A stretch of DNA of 64,000 nucleotides, taken from positions 5,332,001-5,396,000 of the forward strand of contig CM082584.2 of NCBI GenBank assembly GCA_040954595.2, given 5' to 3'. This stretch comes from Balanoglossus misakiensis. Its lineage: Eukaryota; Hemichordata. How positions within the stretch are numbered: position 1 is the stretch's first letter; every line of letters begins with the position of its first letter. This document shows positions 13,501 to 28,500 of this stretch, one piece after another. The translations under genes were made by a program, and so were the position numbers. Under the pieces are notes generated by a model. That model worked only from the letters and a program-made list of their open reading frames with translations. It made no database searches and had not been told where the DNA came from.

Positions 13501-16500
13501 CTAATAAATCCTGAGACTTTTTTAATCAATGTTCCTGTTGGAGGCACAATCCACAAATAAGAGTGGGGGAAAAACTGTCAATGTCTACTGCGTACGTGTC
13601 TGACTGCCACCACTACCTACTGAACTCACTGAATGATTATAGAAATAACTTGCAATCTTTTTGAGGCTGGAATAACAGTCTCCAGCTCATAAACTTGATG
13701 ATAATTACACGAAAGGGACAGCTGAACTAAGAACAGCCCTACACCAGAGGGGAAGAGTCATTTCTGATCAGTTTATCTTTACCTTTTGTCTTTGCTGTTT
13801 CGATCCTCTCTATGACTCAAGACAATATACATACAACCCTCTAACAACATTTTCCATTCACAACAGACTCTCCACACAAACAATATGCATCTCTAAACAT
13901 ACACACACTCCACTAACACACTGGGTTCTAAACACGCATTATTGATTAAATGAGATACTCCTCTCTTAACACAATACAGATCAAACCTGCAACTACCAGA
14001 ACAGTTCCATTCAAATTTAAAACCTTGCAAAATATTTCATGCGCTATACTTGTTGTCATAGTAATTAACTACAGGCCGTAATGAGATTCCGGCTAATTTC
14101 ATGTCTATAGACTGATTCAGTTCATTATCAACACAGCTGCAGGCTCAAACTCTCGTCAGAATTTGTTTAATTTTTTTTTCAATATATCATGTTGTCTGAC
14201 AATGAATTTATACAAATTATAACGAGCCGATATGCGATGTTCATTAGACCAGGTCGTACCATTTCAGAAAATCATGTTTCCAAATTTTCTGACTACTCCA
14301 GTTGCAGTCTGTAATTGAATTCATTTTGACATTTGAGAGCGACTCTAGAGTCCTTATTAAAGTTGCTAATTCAAGCCTACTGTTATCGCACTGTAAACAA
14401 TGCAACCTTGATTATCTACATTAGAACCCAATTAGAAGGCAGGAAATGACGCAAAATTGTCAAATGACGCATCAAGCTATTTTCATACTATGTCCCCAGG
14501 GCCAGAGGGGCTATTGGTTATCTTCCCCAACTCTATACTGAATCAGTATTTTTTTTATTCTTTAGAGTTTGCTGGACACAAAAAAAAAGATGTTGACATT
14601 GAACGCATTCAGATGCTCTTCCTGTTTGGGCTGTTGCGCCCTCTGTGGTGAAATGCGAAGAGGGTAGGGGGAAATCTGTCACAACGAGAGGAAACAGAAA
14701 TCAGAAAGTCTTACATTTTAACCCTTTCCCCCGTCCCCACTTAAGAGGTCCAACCTTTATACCATAGAAAGCAATGGTGGACTGAACCATGGTGGTGTAA
14801 GGGTTGGAAAGCTTAAATAATTGCTGATCCAATGAAATGCAACTTGATGTACCAATTTTAACATTAGAAACAAACATGGACTTTACATGGGCCAATGAGG
14901 TCTAATCGTAACAAATAAATATGTTAAATTTAAAAATAACCAGGTTCACGTTTCAAAACGTTGTGAATACACAGAAAAAAAGTTACAAGACATCAAAGTT
15001 ACAAAGCTAATAGACCAATATGAATATATGATACAAAAATTTACTTACAGTACATTTATTGGGTTTTTCTCCCGAATGGACTCTCATGTGAATGAGCAAT
15101 TTATATCTTGCATTGAACGGCTTGTACCTTCGACCACAGCCTTGCCAGAAACACGTAAAATCATCTCCTTTTCTCTGATCAATGTGCACCTTTTCTATAT
15201 GCCGCACTAAGTCTTCCTGCTCGTTAAAAATGGCATTACAGTCTATCCATTTGCACATGTGTAGAAGTTGCTCACCGCTGTCTCCGGGCTCCGACTTAAC
15301 TGTTCGTGGCGGAGTGAGCTGCGGTGGTGGCGCCGATGGTGGGGGTGGGGGTGGCAGAGGGGGTGGGGGCGGAGGGGGTCCCATGGGGGTGTGGCTTGTA
15401 ATGTGTTGTTGGTAGGACGGGGGCGGGGGCATGCTTATGTGGTTTGGTACGGGCGCGGGCGTCGACGAGGGCGCGGTTGTCGGCATGGAGGTCGGTAGCG
15501 ACGTTGGCAGGGAGACGGGAGGGTAGCTGTTCATGGTTTGCTGTTCGCCTTTGTAAATGTTCAGATTGACAAAATCCTGTTGTACGTCGCTGTATTGCTG
15601 CACAACTAACTGACTCGGAACTTGCATGTTGCTTATTGTCTGTTGTTGTTGTTGTTGTTGTTGGTTCATACTGGAGTAGGTCATGTTAGTGCTCTCGGCC
15701 GGCATGCCGTACATCTGTTGGTGCTTGCTGGCCGAGTGGTACGGCGGCGGCAGAGACAGACTGCTCTGTCGCGAGTGCCCGCCGCTGTGAGAGCTGGAAT
15801 GTCCGAAAGAGCCGTGCGACAGGGGACTGTTTCTGACCGACAGATGTCCGTATTCGCCCGGTTGCAGTCCCGGCGCCGGCGACACCGAACACGACGACCC
15901 CCGCGACCCGTTGATGTAGGACACCAGCGAGGTGGGACTGGTGCGGATGATGTCGTTGATGTTGAAGCCTTCCGTGGAGAGCGGGGACAGCGAGAGGGCC
16001 CGTTTCTTGGAGCGCGCGGAGTAGGATCTCGCCGAGCCCCGGGGACTGGCGAAGCTCGACCCGGACGGCGACAGTTCGATGGGGAACGGGGACAGCGACG
16101 TGCTGCTGCTGGGATACTGCGAGAGCGCCGAACCCGGGGGAGGGAAATTCTGGTCGCCCAGCTCCCCATTGCAGCACTGGCCGCTCAGTCCCGGCAACAC
16201 GTGGTACTTCTGCCACTCTTGTTTGATGGGGAAATTGGTGAGGGGTCCCAGGAATTGTTTTTCGGATCCTTTCGCGGTGTTGTTGGCGGCGGTTGCGGTC
16301 CCTTGCATGGACGCCTGACTGACCGTGTGCGCTGGGGTCACTGAGTGGTTGCGAGAGCCGAACTGTATACTGGATATGTCGCTCGGTGTCGGAGAGGCGT
16401 TATTTATGGAGAGGGCCGGGGCCACACCCTGTCGTTGATTTCCACCGGGCTGTTGAAGAGGTAAGTTGGTACGGTTTTGTAATGGCAGTGTACCATAGCG

Positions 16501-19500
16501 TATGTTTGGGTTGCCGACATTCTGTTGCAATCCCTGGGCAGTGTTGGACTGTGGATTAATGCCATACACTTGTGGACCATAGCTTGTTGAATCTGCCGAC
16601 GAAACAGAGAAGGATAGAGTATCACATACATGTACATTTGTACTATAGGTGAAATAGAAATGACATCAAAACAATCGACAGGACAGATATTGTAGGGCTT
16701 CACGAGAGGTATATCATTTGAATCACAGGTACTGTGCTACATGTACTAGTATTTATCCCTATGTCCTTTGGTAGAACGACAGCAATAATGCCCCTGACAA
16801 GGAACAGTTCTATAATTGTACACTGCACTGCATGTTCTGTGTTTTAGTGACATTTATATTGAACTGTGTATGTATTCGAGTTTACTTTACATGTGGTGAT
16901 TTGGTCAAAAATATATTCAAATCAAGATTTATGGAGACTAGACCATACAGTGAGCAGAAGAGAACAAGTGTACATTTTCAACTTGAAAAAGAATTTAAAT
17001 AACAGTGCAGAATAAATAATCTCAAAAACATGGTTAAAGGCAGACTGCCCCTTTTAAGTTAAGCCAGACATCAGACAGATTAAAGGGAGATGGTACTTTA
17101 ATCCTTTTGAGGAACTGGTAGAAGACAACTGAAGCACCAACCACCCACATACAACACACTGAGTAACTCATTACCACCCAAGCACAGTTAATCCTATTCT
17201 GTAAACGAGGATTTCATTATGTTTAAACTCCAGTTATTGTCATGTAGATGATAACTGTAGCAGTGTATCTTGACAATGGACATTCTTTGCATATAACTGA
17301 ATGGTATGCAGATGGAAAGACTTAACAACTGGAAGATCAGTTTACAGAGACAATCGTGTAAATTGACAAGATCGGGATTGGACGTGCTGGTGGAATTTTT
17401 TTCTTCTTCAGGAAACAGGGAAAACTTCCAGAATGAAATCCTATGAAGTACAACCACCCAGTGACTAGTTGTTTTTTTCTGAATTTGTTGGTTCTATTTT
17501 AGGACACTGTGATTCTGGAGTGAATTGTTTTTTATGCCTGAAGCCAATGATCACCCTTCTTACTATTTTTTTTTTATAAATATCCACCATGCACGAACAC
17601 TGGCTGTTATCAACCTTTTGTCAGAAATCCTTACAGGATATGGTGAATACTGTATATTGTGTGTTTTTTACGTGCTCTAGGCTATCCTATCTCTATTTTC
17701 TATGTGCAATTAAAAAGCTGTTTTACATTGTAATAAATGTTCCGTCACTCCATGGGCCCAACAAAGACATAATTTGGTCCAGCTCGAAGCAAAAAATGAA
17801 GTATAAAAAAATGTAAATTGAAACAGCATGTCTATCAAAGGTCGGATATTTTCTGACCATGAACAAGATTGTAACTAAGAGCTTTCCTTGTCTATGCCAT
17901 GTATACTCTGACTCAGAAATCGTGGAAATGTTTACCAAAATTAGTGTCAATTTGTGCATGGTATAAATCAAAATATGATCTTTTAATAAATTAATAAATG
18001 TCCTATTTCAATTCTCTCTCAATCATTACAAGAAAGATTTGAAAACTACTTCTGTGTCAGACCTGAATGAATGAATGAATGAATGAATGAATGAATGAAT
18101 GAATGAATGAATGAATGAATGAATGAATGAATGAAAGGAACAATTGGGGACAACAACTAATATTTGACATGCCCGAATAAATGGATGGAAATATCTGAGT
18201 TGTGCTTTCCCTCGCTTGGACGTGATACAACTTCACACTTTCAAATTCATATTTGTATTGTTATAACAGGACAAACAGTAGAACAAATATATAAATTTGG
18301 CATTAGTTGTTGTCGGAGATACACATTGCCAACTCTGATACAAAACAGGGGCTAAAAATACACTGATTGTAAATTGTGTGTCAAATGCCATAGAAGAATG
18401 GGACGTGGCCACTAAAAATCATGCTTACATTCTTGGGATTATGTTAGAATTAACCCTAGGATAGGGCAAGTCATTATGGATGACACAGTCCCCACTAGAT
18501 TATAGATTAGGGAAAACACTGGAGGATATCAGGATGGAGTGAAATCAGTCAAGGAATGTCTGCAAAATGGCTCAGAAGTTCTTTCTAAACTTCTATAACC
18601 ACTGACAAATAGTTTATATCACACACGTTTTAGTACTAAAATCTCCTTGTGAAATACTACGTAAAGCCACCTGTGTTAGTGGCCTCTTCTATATAGTGGA
18701 AACTTGTTGGTTCTGGTCACTTTGTTACACTCCCTGTGCAATTTACATGAGCATTAATTGACCTGTCTATAAAGACCACCTTTAAGGTTTAGTACAGTCA
18801 CTTGACTAGTGGCTATTTAGACAAGTTTGACTGAAAGTTTGACTGAAACCGGTTCAGTCAAGTTTGTGTGATATCCAGTGGTCACATTGGATTGTTTCAC
18901 AACACAAAATTGACATCCATCTATCTGTACATTGTCCTTATACTGAGGCATAGACTATTTGATAGTACATGTATCATGAAGTAAATTGATGTGCGTATAT
19001 GTTCTTCATAATACATTGGCACATGCCAAGTTTGAGTGAAATTTGTCCAAGTATGTCTGATTACTGGCTAGCGACAGGCAGATAGACGGATGGATTGGAT
19101 GGACTGACAGACAGACCCAACCTATCAGTCCCCAGACTCTGTCAGTGAGGACTAAACGACAACATGCACTGCAGTTTCTCTGCTTCAATTTAGACGAAGC
19201 CAGCAACAAACATGCAGAATTACAGTTTACATTGATGGCAGTGAAATTGGATCTTTACTTTCAACAAGGGGTCAGGAACTGGAGATTCTTGACAATCCAG
19301 TCGTCACAATACTACATAAATTACTGTAATAACAATCTTGTCAAAGTGCCAATGATATAGGATAACCAGAAATTGAAACATGGTGGTTAGTGACTGTATG
19401 GATTCCTCATCAAAGCTGCAGTTTGATAATTTGCACACTCTAGATTAATGAAACAGCACTTGAAAACTGTTTACAGCCTCCGTGGTACAGAAATGTTCGC

Positions 19501-22500
19501 ATTTTTGTTCATCCTGAAAAATCTTCAAATTGCCTTTGATATTCATTGAGTTTCCTCCACTATTTATTTTGGAGAATGGTAACTCAATTAGAATGATGTT
19601 TGTTGTAGACAGAAGAGGCACAAAATGTGAATCCATTATTTGTGTAGTTTGGTAAACACAGCCATTAATGTGGTTGCAACCTATTAATTACCCTTTTCTT
19701 CAAATATGTATTTATGTGTTTCTGTCAAATGTTTGACAGGCAGGTGATACTAGCCTCTCAGAAGCAATAGCATGTTTCATTATAGTTGAAAATCACGAAA
19801 AATATGGACAAAGTTCTGTACCATCCATGGTTCTTTAACTTATCAACGGACAGAACGAGTGAGTGAGTCAAAAACATCTTTATTGCCACCCCTCCCCCAC
19901 ATATGGCAACAATTACAGCCAAATAACAGAAAACATTTGGCCTAGAAGTTCATAAATACCAGTATATTATTAATATCCAAACATACACTGTCATGCCGAA
20001 CTTTTGATCTCAACACATTTTTAATCAATTACAAAGTACATGTACTTGAAGCGCAGATCAGGTCAGTCTGCCTACAGTTACCCATATAAAAACTCCAGAC
20101 AAATATCATTGTGCATTTTTGATGCTAGTTGTTTTGAGTTACCAGAAAATCTGTCAACAGACAGAAGAGTGGACACAGATTGTAAGACATATATACACAT
20201 TGACACACAAATACATAACAGAACAGAAACAGGCACATGCATACGTGCACTCGCACACTCACATAATCTAATAAGATCCTTAAGGGTTGATTCATGTGAT
20301 CTAGTGGGGGGGGGGGGGGTATATATACCAATTTTTTCTCTCTCCAAATATTACACATCTATGCAGGCATTCACCTTAATCAAATCAACATAAAACAAAC
20401 TGTCTCATGTCATACAAAAATGATCTCCATTTCTGGAGCTGCATCATACTTTTAGTTACAAAATTTAGCTTTAAAAAAACCCACCAAAAACAGTTCAAAC
20501 TTTGTAAATCTAACACCCGATATACACTTCACAACCTTAAACAAATCAATTGTTCGATCAAACGGAAAACTGAGTCAGTGTCAACAAATATGACTGAAGA
20601 CTACGTCACACTGTTTGTGGCAAGGAGCGGTTCATGTTGCAATTTGAGAATATATTCTGAAAAAGAAGCCTGTCAGACAAGGCAAAATGGCCGATTGTTT
20701 CACTGGCTATACATTCTCTACTTTTGGAGCCTGACATCAACATACATGCACCATGAGTGAAAGAAACTACATGTAGAAATATTTTAAAAGTTCAAAAGTT
20801 ACAGCTGTAGTGTCCCTACAAATGGAGTTATTGAATTTCCATTTCTGTTGTGTTTACTGTGTTCAATCGTACTCATGCAGTCATATAAGCTGAAAACACG
20901 TAGACCAGGAATTGAAGTTGACCAGTGTACGAGCCACATGGCCTTAACACATGTACACCAACCATCCTACCATGTTGAATCCAAACAAAATACAGCCAAG
21001 CTAAATCAAACCTGTCGTATTCATGAATACACAATATTCTGCTCAGTGTAACTTTGAAAATAACTATGAAGCCATACAATCACCAAAAGTGTCTATATAA
21101 CTAAAACCGGCTCCTACAAATGCACACACAAACAGCAACCACAATCCATCTTCATGACCCGCTTTCACGTATTGACTTAACTAGTTTTTGATTATGTTAA
21201 ACTGTGCATGCTTGGCGAATTGAATATTGTATGCGCTGAGCACTCAGTGTTGTGCTACGTTCCGATTCAAATCCTTTCATGGGTCGCCCGCTAATCCACT
21301 AATCTCATTATATAAGCTCCGTTGTCTCGTAAGACTCCGCCACACAGCGAACACAATGTACCCTAACTTCGCTAAAAGCCCACTGGCGGGGTCCATTTCA
21401 CACTTACTGCACCATCACACTACAGTTAGATTTGAACGGTGACCTCTCTCCTGGTAATTATAGACGGTGACAAGACTTCTGGTGGCAGTGGATATAGGGG
21501 CAACGGTTGTACACGGAAACACCAGCCAGCGAAAAACGGCCGACACCTAGAAACGCACAGCCAGGCAACCGTGAAGCTCCCCATGAATCAAATAATTGTC
21601 CCAATCAGTTTTATTCAATCACATTTAATCAGTTATTAGAAAAGAATTGCGAGATTGACTATTGGTGGGCATAAAAGGCAGCTGAATAAAGCCGCGAGGC
21701 ACAATGGTCTGAAAGGAAACATACTTTCCACTATTGAAATGCTATCATCCATGGCAAAAAACACAAATTACGTGCTTACCATAGCTGCATACTGGAGTGA
21801 AAAGCAACCAAGACTTTTGCATGGCAAATACGCAACCATCCAACACACGTGTATTGCCATGGCCACCATCGGGAAAGTCTGAACACTATACACGTGTCCT
21901 AATTCTTAACAACAAAGGCACTACTTTCTTTAAGCTGCGATTTCAAACTACCGGCAAAACTTGATCACTGGACATTCTGAACTCATAACTGAACGGTACT
22001 ACAAACGTTTGAAGCAGATATAACGGTATACTGGTACCTAGGAGTTACAGGTAGCTTTAGAAACACCCAAGTATTCTGCTAAATAAAACTCTCCTCTCAA
22101 AACTCAGGTATATTAAAATCAACAGACATAGCTCTTAGTCTTAACTTCTGATAATTAAATGTTGAAGATCATGTGATGATTTTGGTTTGGTTTGATATGT
22201 AGCAGTGTTTATTAACGACTCAACATATGTAAATGAGGTAAACCAGAAGCCGAAGTTTTTGGAGGAATTAGAGGAAATCATGGTGGAATAAAACTACGGT
22301 TTATATTGGAACACATCACAAAACAATTGACAGCCACGCTGAATCGTATTTGACAGGCATTGGTGAAGTAATTCATGCCTGTGAGAGAAATAGTTAAGAG
22401 ACACTCAATAGCTGCCTGAGGCCATATTGGATTGGATTGCAAAACGGACTGATGCATGAATGAGTATACATCACAGTACAATTGTTTGCGCACCAAGTTT

Positions 22501-25500
22501 GAATGGAATCTGTTCAAAGTTTGCAGGTAACAGGAAATTCATTGACGTAATCCAGATTTTTGTTTCACCAGAGAGGGTACCCACTCATACATGCTTGTGA
22601 AGGATGTTTAACCCTTTCACCCCCCAGTTCTCTGTTTAGAGGTCCAATCTTACCATACAAAACAATGGGTTTGGACTGGACCATGGTGGTGAAAGGGTTA
22701 AATAATACCTTGTTGCAATGTCATTTTGGAGCCAAGACCTGCAAAGTGGACGTGTATGAGTCTCCTAAAGATAGCACTGTTTTCATGTGACCATCCACTG
22801 ATTGGCTATTAAATCGCCACTTTCCATGGATAAACACAGCTAAATTTGCATCTATACCTTTCACACACTGACACTGCCTCACCAAAGTTAAATTATTTGG
22901 GGTTATTTGTGCGTCACGGAAGACATGATCCTGCGAACTGAAACTACATCAAGCCATCAGTTACCAAGACTTTAATTACTCTGTCCGTTTGCAATATGCT
23001 CAAGTGACAATATTAGGCATGTCACTGTAATAAATAAGCCATGTGAAATATTTCTACAAGCAGGCTACAAGTGTGGCTGTAACACAACCAGCAATTTAGA
23101 AATTTTCATTGAGCAATAAAAAATTCAGTCCCATTAAGAACAACGCTAGAGGAAGCCATGTTGGATTGAAATCAATGCTGGAACTAAACGTGAAAAACAA
23201 AATGGGTCAGCACAACCCCTGGACGAAAACCAGGAGCCATCCATCACAATTATGACCAGCATGTCAGGACTTTGTTAACCCTTACAATGCCATAGACTTT
23301 ACACCTGTAGATATTAGACACATGACGCATAAGATGATCTGTGGCTAATATCTCCAGGTACTCTCACATTAGGATTAGCATATGTTACGAAAAATCACTG
23401 ACATTGAGTCTTGAATATTCGTTTCCATAAAATTTCTAAAATGAAATATTTCTAGTTCTAATAAAAATGCAAACATAAATGGACCTGCCTCAGCAACACC
23501 CAAGAATCTGATTTATGTGTGACTTCAAGTGCTCACCACGACATCATATTTCTCCATGGAGATACTCTGACTTTCAAGTTTGATAATCAAACGTACAAAA
23601 TCAAGTTTGATTCTAGACTGAAACTTACTCTCACTTTGCTGTCATTTCATAGTATTTTTTTCTAAATTTTCCTCTTTTTTTTGCAGTATACAATGCACAT
23701 GTGAAGATGGTTCTGATATTCCATTCACTCTCAGATGTGAAATAACAGTGATCTAGTGTAAGTATCAGCTTTAATTTTGGAACAAACCTAGTAAGCAACA
23801 TGTTGATGTTTATTGGCATCAAAGGTTTTCCTAAATTGGCTGTACCTACTAAGCTTTGTGAACTTCAACATCTACCGTTCATATTCCGGTGTATATGATT
23901 TACGGTGTAAATCGTGATTGCCTGCCGGTTATATTCCATTCATCAGCTTGTACAAGCAGAAATGGTTACATAATGTGAAAAATTGGTCGTGACAAATACT
24001 GCCTGCATCCCTTTGTTGTCATGACATTTGTGGTCGTATTCCTCATCTATTCTCCGATTATCAAATGTCAATGCTGAAATGTCACAAATGAGGGTTCACG
24101 ATTGCTCTAGGCTGAGACATCAAAAGACATCCTGAATATTATAGAACTATCATTCAGTTCAAGTAGTCGTGTAGTTGTTTACGCGATATCCCTTTTTTGT
24201 TTTCTACGAGAAGACTTAGTACTGAAACATAGCAACAGCAGAGTGGGTTTCATTAGCAAGAAAACGACAACAAGAATCCACAAAAGTCACTCAATTAGAG
24301 ATTTCGCCAATTCGACCGATTGCAAATCACGGCAGATTCTCTCACTAACCTGAACCACGTTTCCTGGAGTCCAAAAGAGGAGGTTGAATTCGGTGCCTCA
24401 TCTTGCCTTCAATTCATCACACTCACAGACTTTTCAAGAACCGTGCATGCAGGCCACGACTCTTACAGTCAACCACACAATTCCAAATGGCAAATTCAAT
24501 TTCTGATTACACGATAAAAACTACCTGATTATCGGGTTTGGAAAGTCTAAATTAGCCCATCGTCATATACGTCAGTATTAAACATTAATAAGTCTCAGTG
24601 GGAATTTTAAAGAAGATTTTTTTCCCCTGAGGTGGTTAATCATCAAAATCACTTTTTGTTGCTGCAAAAAGTCCGTCACGCCACAACTGATGACACTGAA
24701 TGTAGTGCCACTCATTAAAAAGTTTGACAGACTTACTTTTATTTTAAAACTTTGCCTACGTCCTAATGAATATTGAAAAGTTTGACAGACTTACTTTTAT
24801 TTTAAAACTTTGCCTACGTCCTAATGAATATTAAAAAGTTTGACAGACTTACTTTTATTTTAAAAGTTTGCCTACGTCCTAATGAATGAACTTCAGAATA
24901 TCTGGCCCATTTACAAAGAATATGCTAATTACAAACAAAAATCAATATAGGGTAGAAATGCCATTTTTGCTTTAATAATGTACATAATCTTTTAACAATC
25001 TTTTTAATAAGTCCGGTTGAGTGCAAGATAATCCATACAGTGTACAAGTAAACAACAAAAACAATGTCAACATTTTAAAACAAGTATTTATTTTTGAATT
25101 GTCATTTCTTGTCAAACAGTCTATTACTTTCATTGGTATCTCCCAGCACCCATTGGGTATGTACAGTTTTCTTCTTGCGTATGTTATGTCCCTAACTAAC
25201 CTATTTGTAATCTATTGCAACAGACTACAATTGTGCATTATAGACGTACATGTAACTCCCCTACTCCAACTGTGACCAGCATATGGTGAACAACCACAAT
25301 TTTCACAGAGTAAATCTTTTCGGCCGAATCAACATCTGATCTGACTGGGGGTCCCCTCAATTCATGGTCTTTCGGGGATATAATGGTAGAGACCTACAGG
25401 TTTATTGTTGTTCCTTGTTTTTATACTTATTTGTTCTCTATTCTCACAGCTGCCTCTAACTAAACAAAAGCAAAATGATTATGGTTCTTCTAAAGATGAG

Positions 25501-28500
25501 CTGCTTTAACGTAGGTCTGAAATAAACAGGTGTTGCCAAGCCCTGTCTGTTTTTGTCTGATTTTGTTTGTATTTAAAACTGAAGAGAAAAGAACATGTTG
25601 TAGACTTTAAATGAATTGTTTTTTTTATTGCCTGTGGTCAGTACGCAAGTACTCATGGTTTATAATTTAAAATAAATTGAAAACTGATAGCGATATCACT
25701 ACATGTATATTCAACTATTTGCTGAGCCTTCATGAAAAACAAATCAGAAAACATACAACAAGCAATCTGACACAAGTCTGATGACACACATTCTTGCTTT
25801 GAAACGATGGGGTGGGGGGGGGGAATGTGTGATATTTATAATTATTACAATCCTTCACTTTTGAACTGATGGATGGGGGGGGGGGTTGAACTATTTATTA
25901 AAGCCACAATAGCTGCCAATTTTACCATATTTTCAATCTATTGAATATTTCAATTTTCTCCTTATCCTAATAGTTGTCAAATGACATTATGTTGACTTTG
26001 CGGGGATTTTAATACCCATGTGCGCATACCAGGATAGTTGTGTACTCTTGCAATGGACAGTTGAATAAAAGGGTGTGGAACCCGTTTATTCTTTACCTTG
26101 TTCATATTTAAATGTACAGCCACAATCAGAGTGGATAATATGTATACCTGCCAAATAACTCACATGTGCCGACCATTTTAAGTTCGAAAGAAAAATCATG
26201 AAAATTTTTCGAAATTTGCAGCTATTGAGGCTTTAATATACAGGTGTTTCACATGGACAGATTGTTCACAGTTATGATGTTGGGCCATGTAGGTCACACA
26301 AAAAGCAGATGTCTTCTTGAAACGGTTGATGCCTACCACTATGCCTCAGGAGTAGAAAAAAGAAGCCCTACAAATCCCTGAATTTTCTACGTCATAGTAA
26401 AACTGAAAGTCAAGTGCAAGATTCTAATTGTGAATGGAGTGTATTCTGATACAACATTGATACAGTTCAACCATTTTTTCATTTGTAAAACTAACTCTGG
26501 TCGAGTGGTTTTACTTTACAACATTCTTTGTGTGGATCTCGGCTTTAAACCAATGTTTGTTTTCTTGTGAGTATTACAATTTGATTGTACAGTGTAGACA
26601 CTTGATAGACTGATCCAACTTCACTACATTTATGACTGTGGTTTATCTCCACTAATTAAAATCACTCTCTTATTTGTAGTTTGAGAAATAAACTTTACAA
26701 AACTGCCCAATAAACTAAGTCAACAAAAGCGAGAATCTCAATGCACTGAAGTTCGTACCGACCCAAGTTCAACGTTGAATGATTATACGTCTTTGCTGAT
26801 GACCACACAAATAGCACTTTTGGGGGATTTTAATCCGCAACGTACAACTTTGCAGCCTCCTTAGTGAATAGGACACGTGGAAGCAATCAACTAAATGAAT
26901 AAAAGTGAACATTGCCGCGTGGCGCACAATACGCAACAAGCCTTGGTTTTTACTCTTTACTAATCAGACCTTTGATTATGGATACATACGGATACTTGTC
27001 CACAACTCCAAAACATTCAATTAATGGGGGGTTTATTTACTTCTAACTCAACACTGAACAATATATCTGCACTATCGCACAAAAGAGGGACGCAACGCAG
27101 CAGGCATGTGTCGACAATCTCACAGAAATCGGACTATCGGCTCAGATATAAAGAGAGAGAAAGAAGACAGCTGCTTCACCAACTGTGGGGTCATCATAGT
27201 TTTTGGAGGCAAGAGGCGTATCTTAGCAACCCCAGCCCACATCTCAATATTGAGTGAATGCAGCATAGCAGCAGTTTTTTCTTCTTCGTCACAACACAAC
27301 AAAACTGAGTCGGGGAAAATAACATGACTGATTGGAACGGGCCACCATTCAATGCCATCAACACTCTATGGATATATACAATATACAACAAGTTGTTGAA
27401 TTATGCACCTGTAGCTGTAGTAGAGAAAATCTTACAGATGTATGCATGCACATCTGTAAGTTACAACCAACCTCCAAACATCAACATACTACATTTCTCT
27501 TGTGCCTATGTGAACAACTCCATGTGTCCTGCCTATAACTATGGTGAATTCTGTGTCCAGTTGGGATTGTATTTTAACAAAATCTGTAATATTTAACACA
27601 ATTCTGCAGTAAATGCAATCTTTTTCTGTTTTTTTAAAGCTGATTAAAGAGTCAGAAAGAACAAAGTCTTCTGCAAGTGATCTGAGATGGTCAAAACTAC
27701 ATGTACTCAGCTGTTGTGTTCAATTTGATAAAAGTTGTCAGGATAATGGCTGTATGAACCCCCATACTACAAAACATGTTCCGAAGAAGAAGACTTTTTG
27801 GCAAAATATCAAATCTTTGACATTGCATGTATATAATTGAATTAGGTCACCAGAGGATATGTGTGCATATCCAGATCCCACTACGTCGAACTTACAGGGC
27901 AATTCCACGAAACGATAGTCTTCATTTTGCTCCCTGAAGGAGTCCCAATTTCACATCCGTTTTATGTCTATTTGTATGGTAGTTGAATATTTCCAGTCTT
28001 CCTGTTTACTGGAGTTTTGATGTGTGACTGAAAATCTCGGTGTTTTTTTTTTTTTTTTAGGGGGGGGGGTACAATCATATACCCATTCATTAACAGCATT
28101 TAATTAATCCATCTGTCTAGGACAGAGACACGCAATGCAAAAATAAAAGATTTAACACAATCAGCCAAAATCTAATTCTGACAACACCAATTTACTTTGG
28201 TGTCGAATTAGCATCAGCTGATCGAATACATGAAGGGTTATTCCGTTAATGACCAAACTTTCCTCAGACACTGTAGAACCCTAATCTCATGGGTGAAAAT
28301 AATAGATTGTGCTAAAAGCTCTGTCCCCAGTTTCATTTCAGAGATTAGAACGATCGGTCCAGCTGAAGAGTATCTGTAGGGGGTTCAGGCGTAATGGTTT
28401 AGTTCTCCGTCAAGTTCTTTGACTTTAAATCCCTTTCAGCTGTCAGATCTGAATGGATAATGGTCTGTTCCTGTGACAGACTAAATTAACATGGCGTAGA

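Larger units (their letters stand above)
12106..15048 (-). other. GLIS intron 3
   Basis: A 2.9-kb intron, including a diverged tandem duplication (12941-13320) and a family-A MITE (14718-14806). No gene is recognised. Confidence 0.55.

Noticed and set aside
15622-16344. Plus-strand 240-codon ORF and overlapping 160-180-codon minus-strand ORFs over GLIS exon 3
   Set aside because: They are other-frame readings of the GC-rich GLIS exon; the correct frame carries the conserved motifs and fingers.
24721-24893. CRISPR-like array
   Set aside because: Three contiguous tandem units without unique spacers, in an animal genome.
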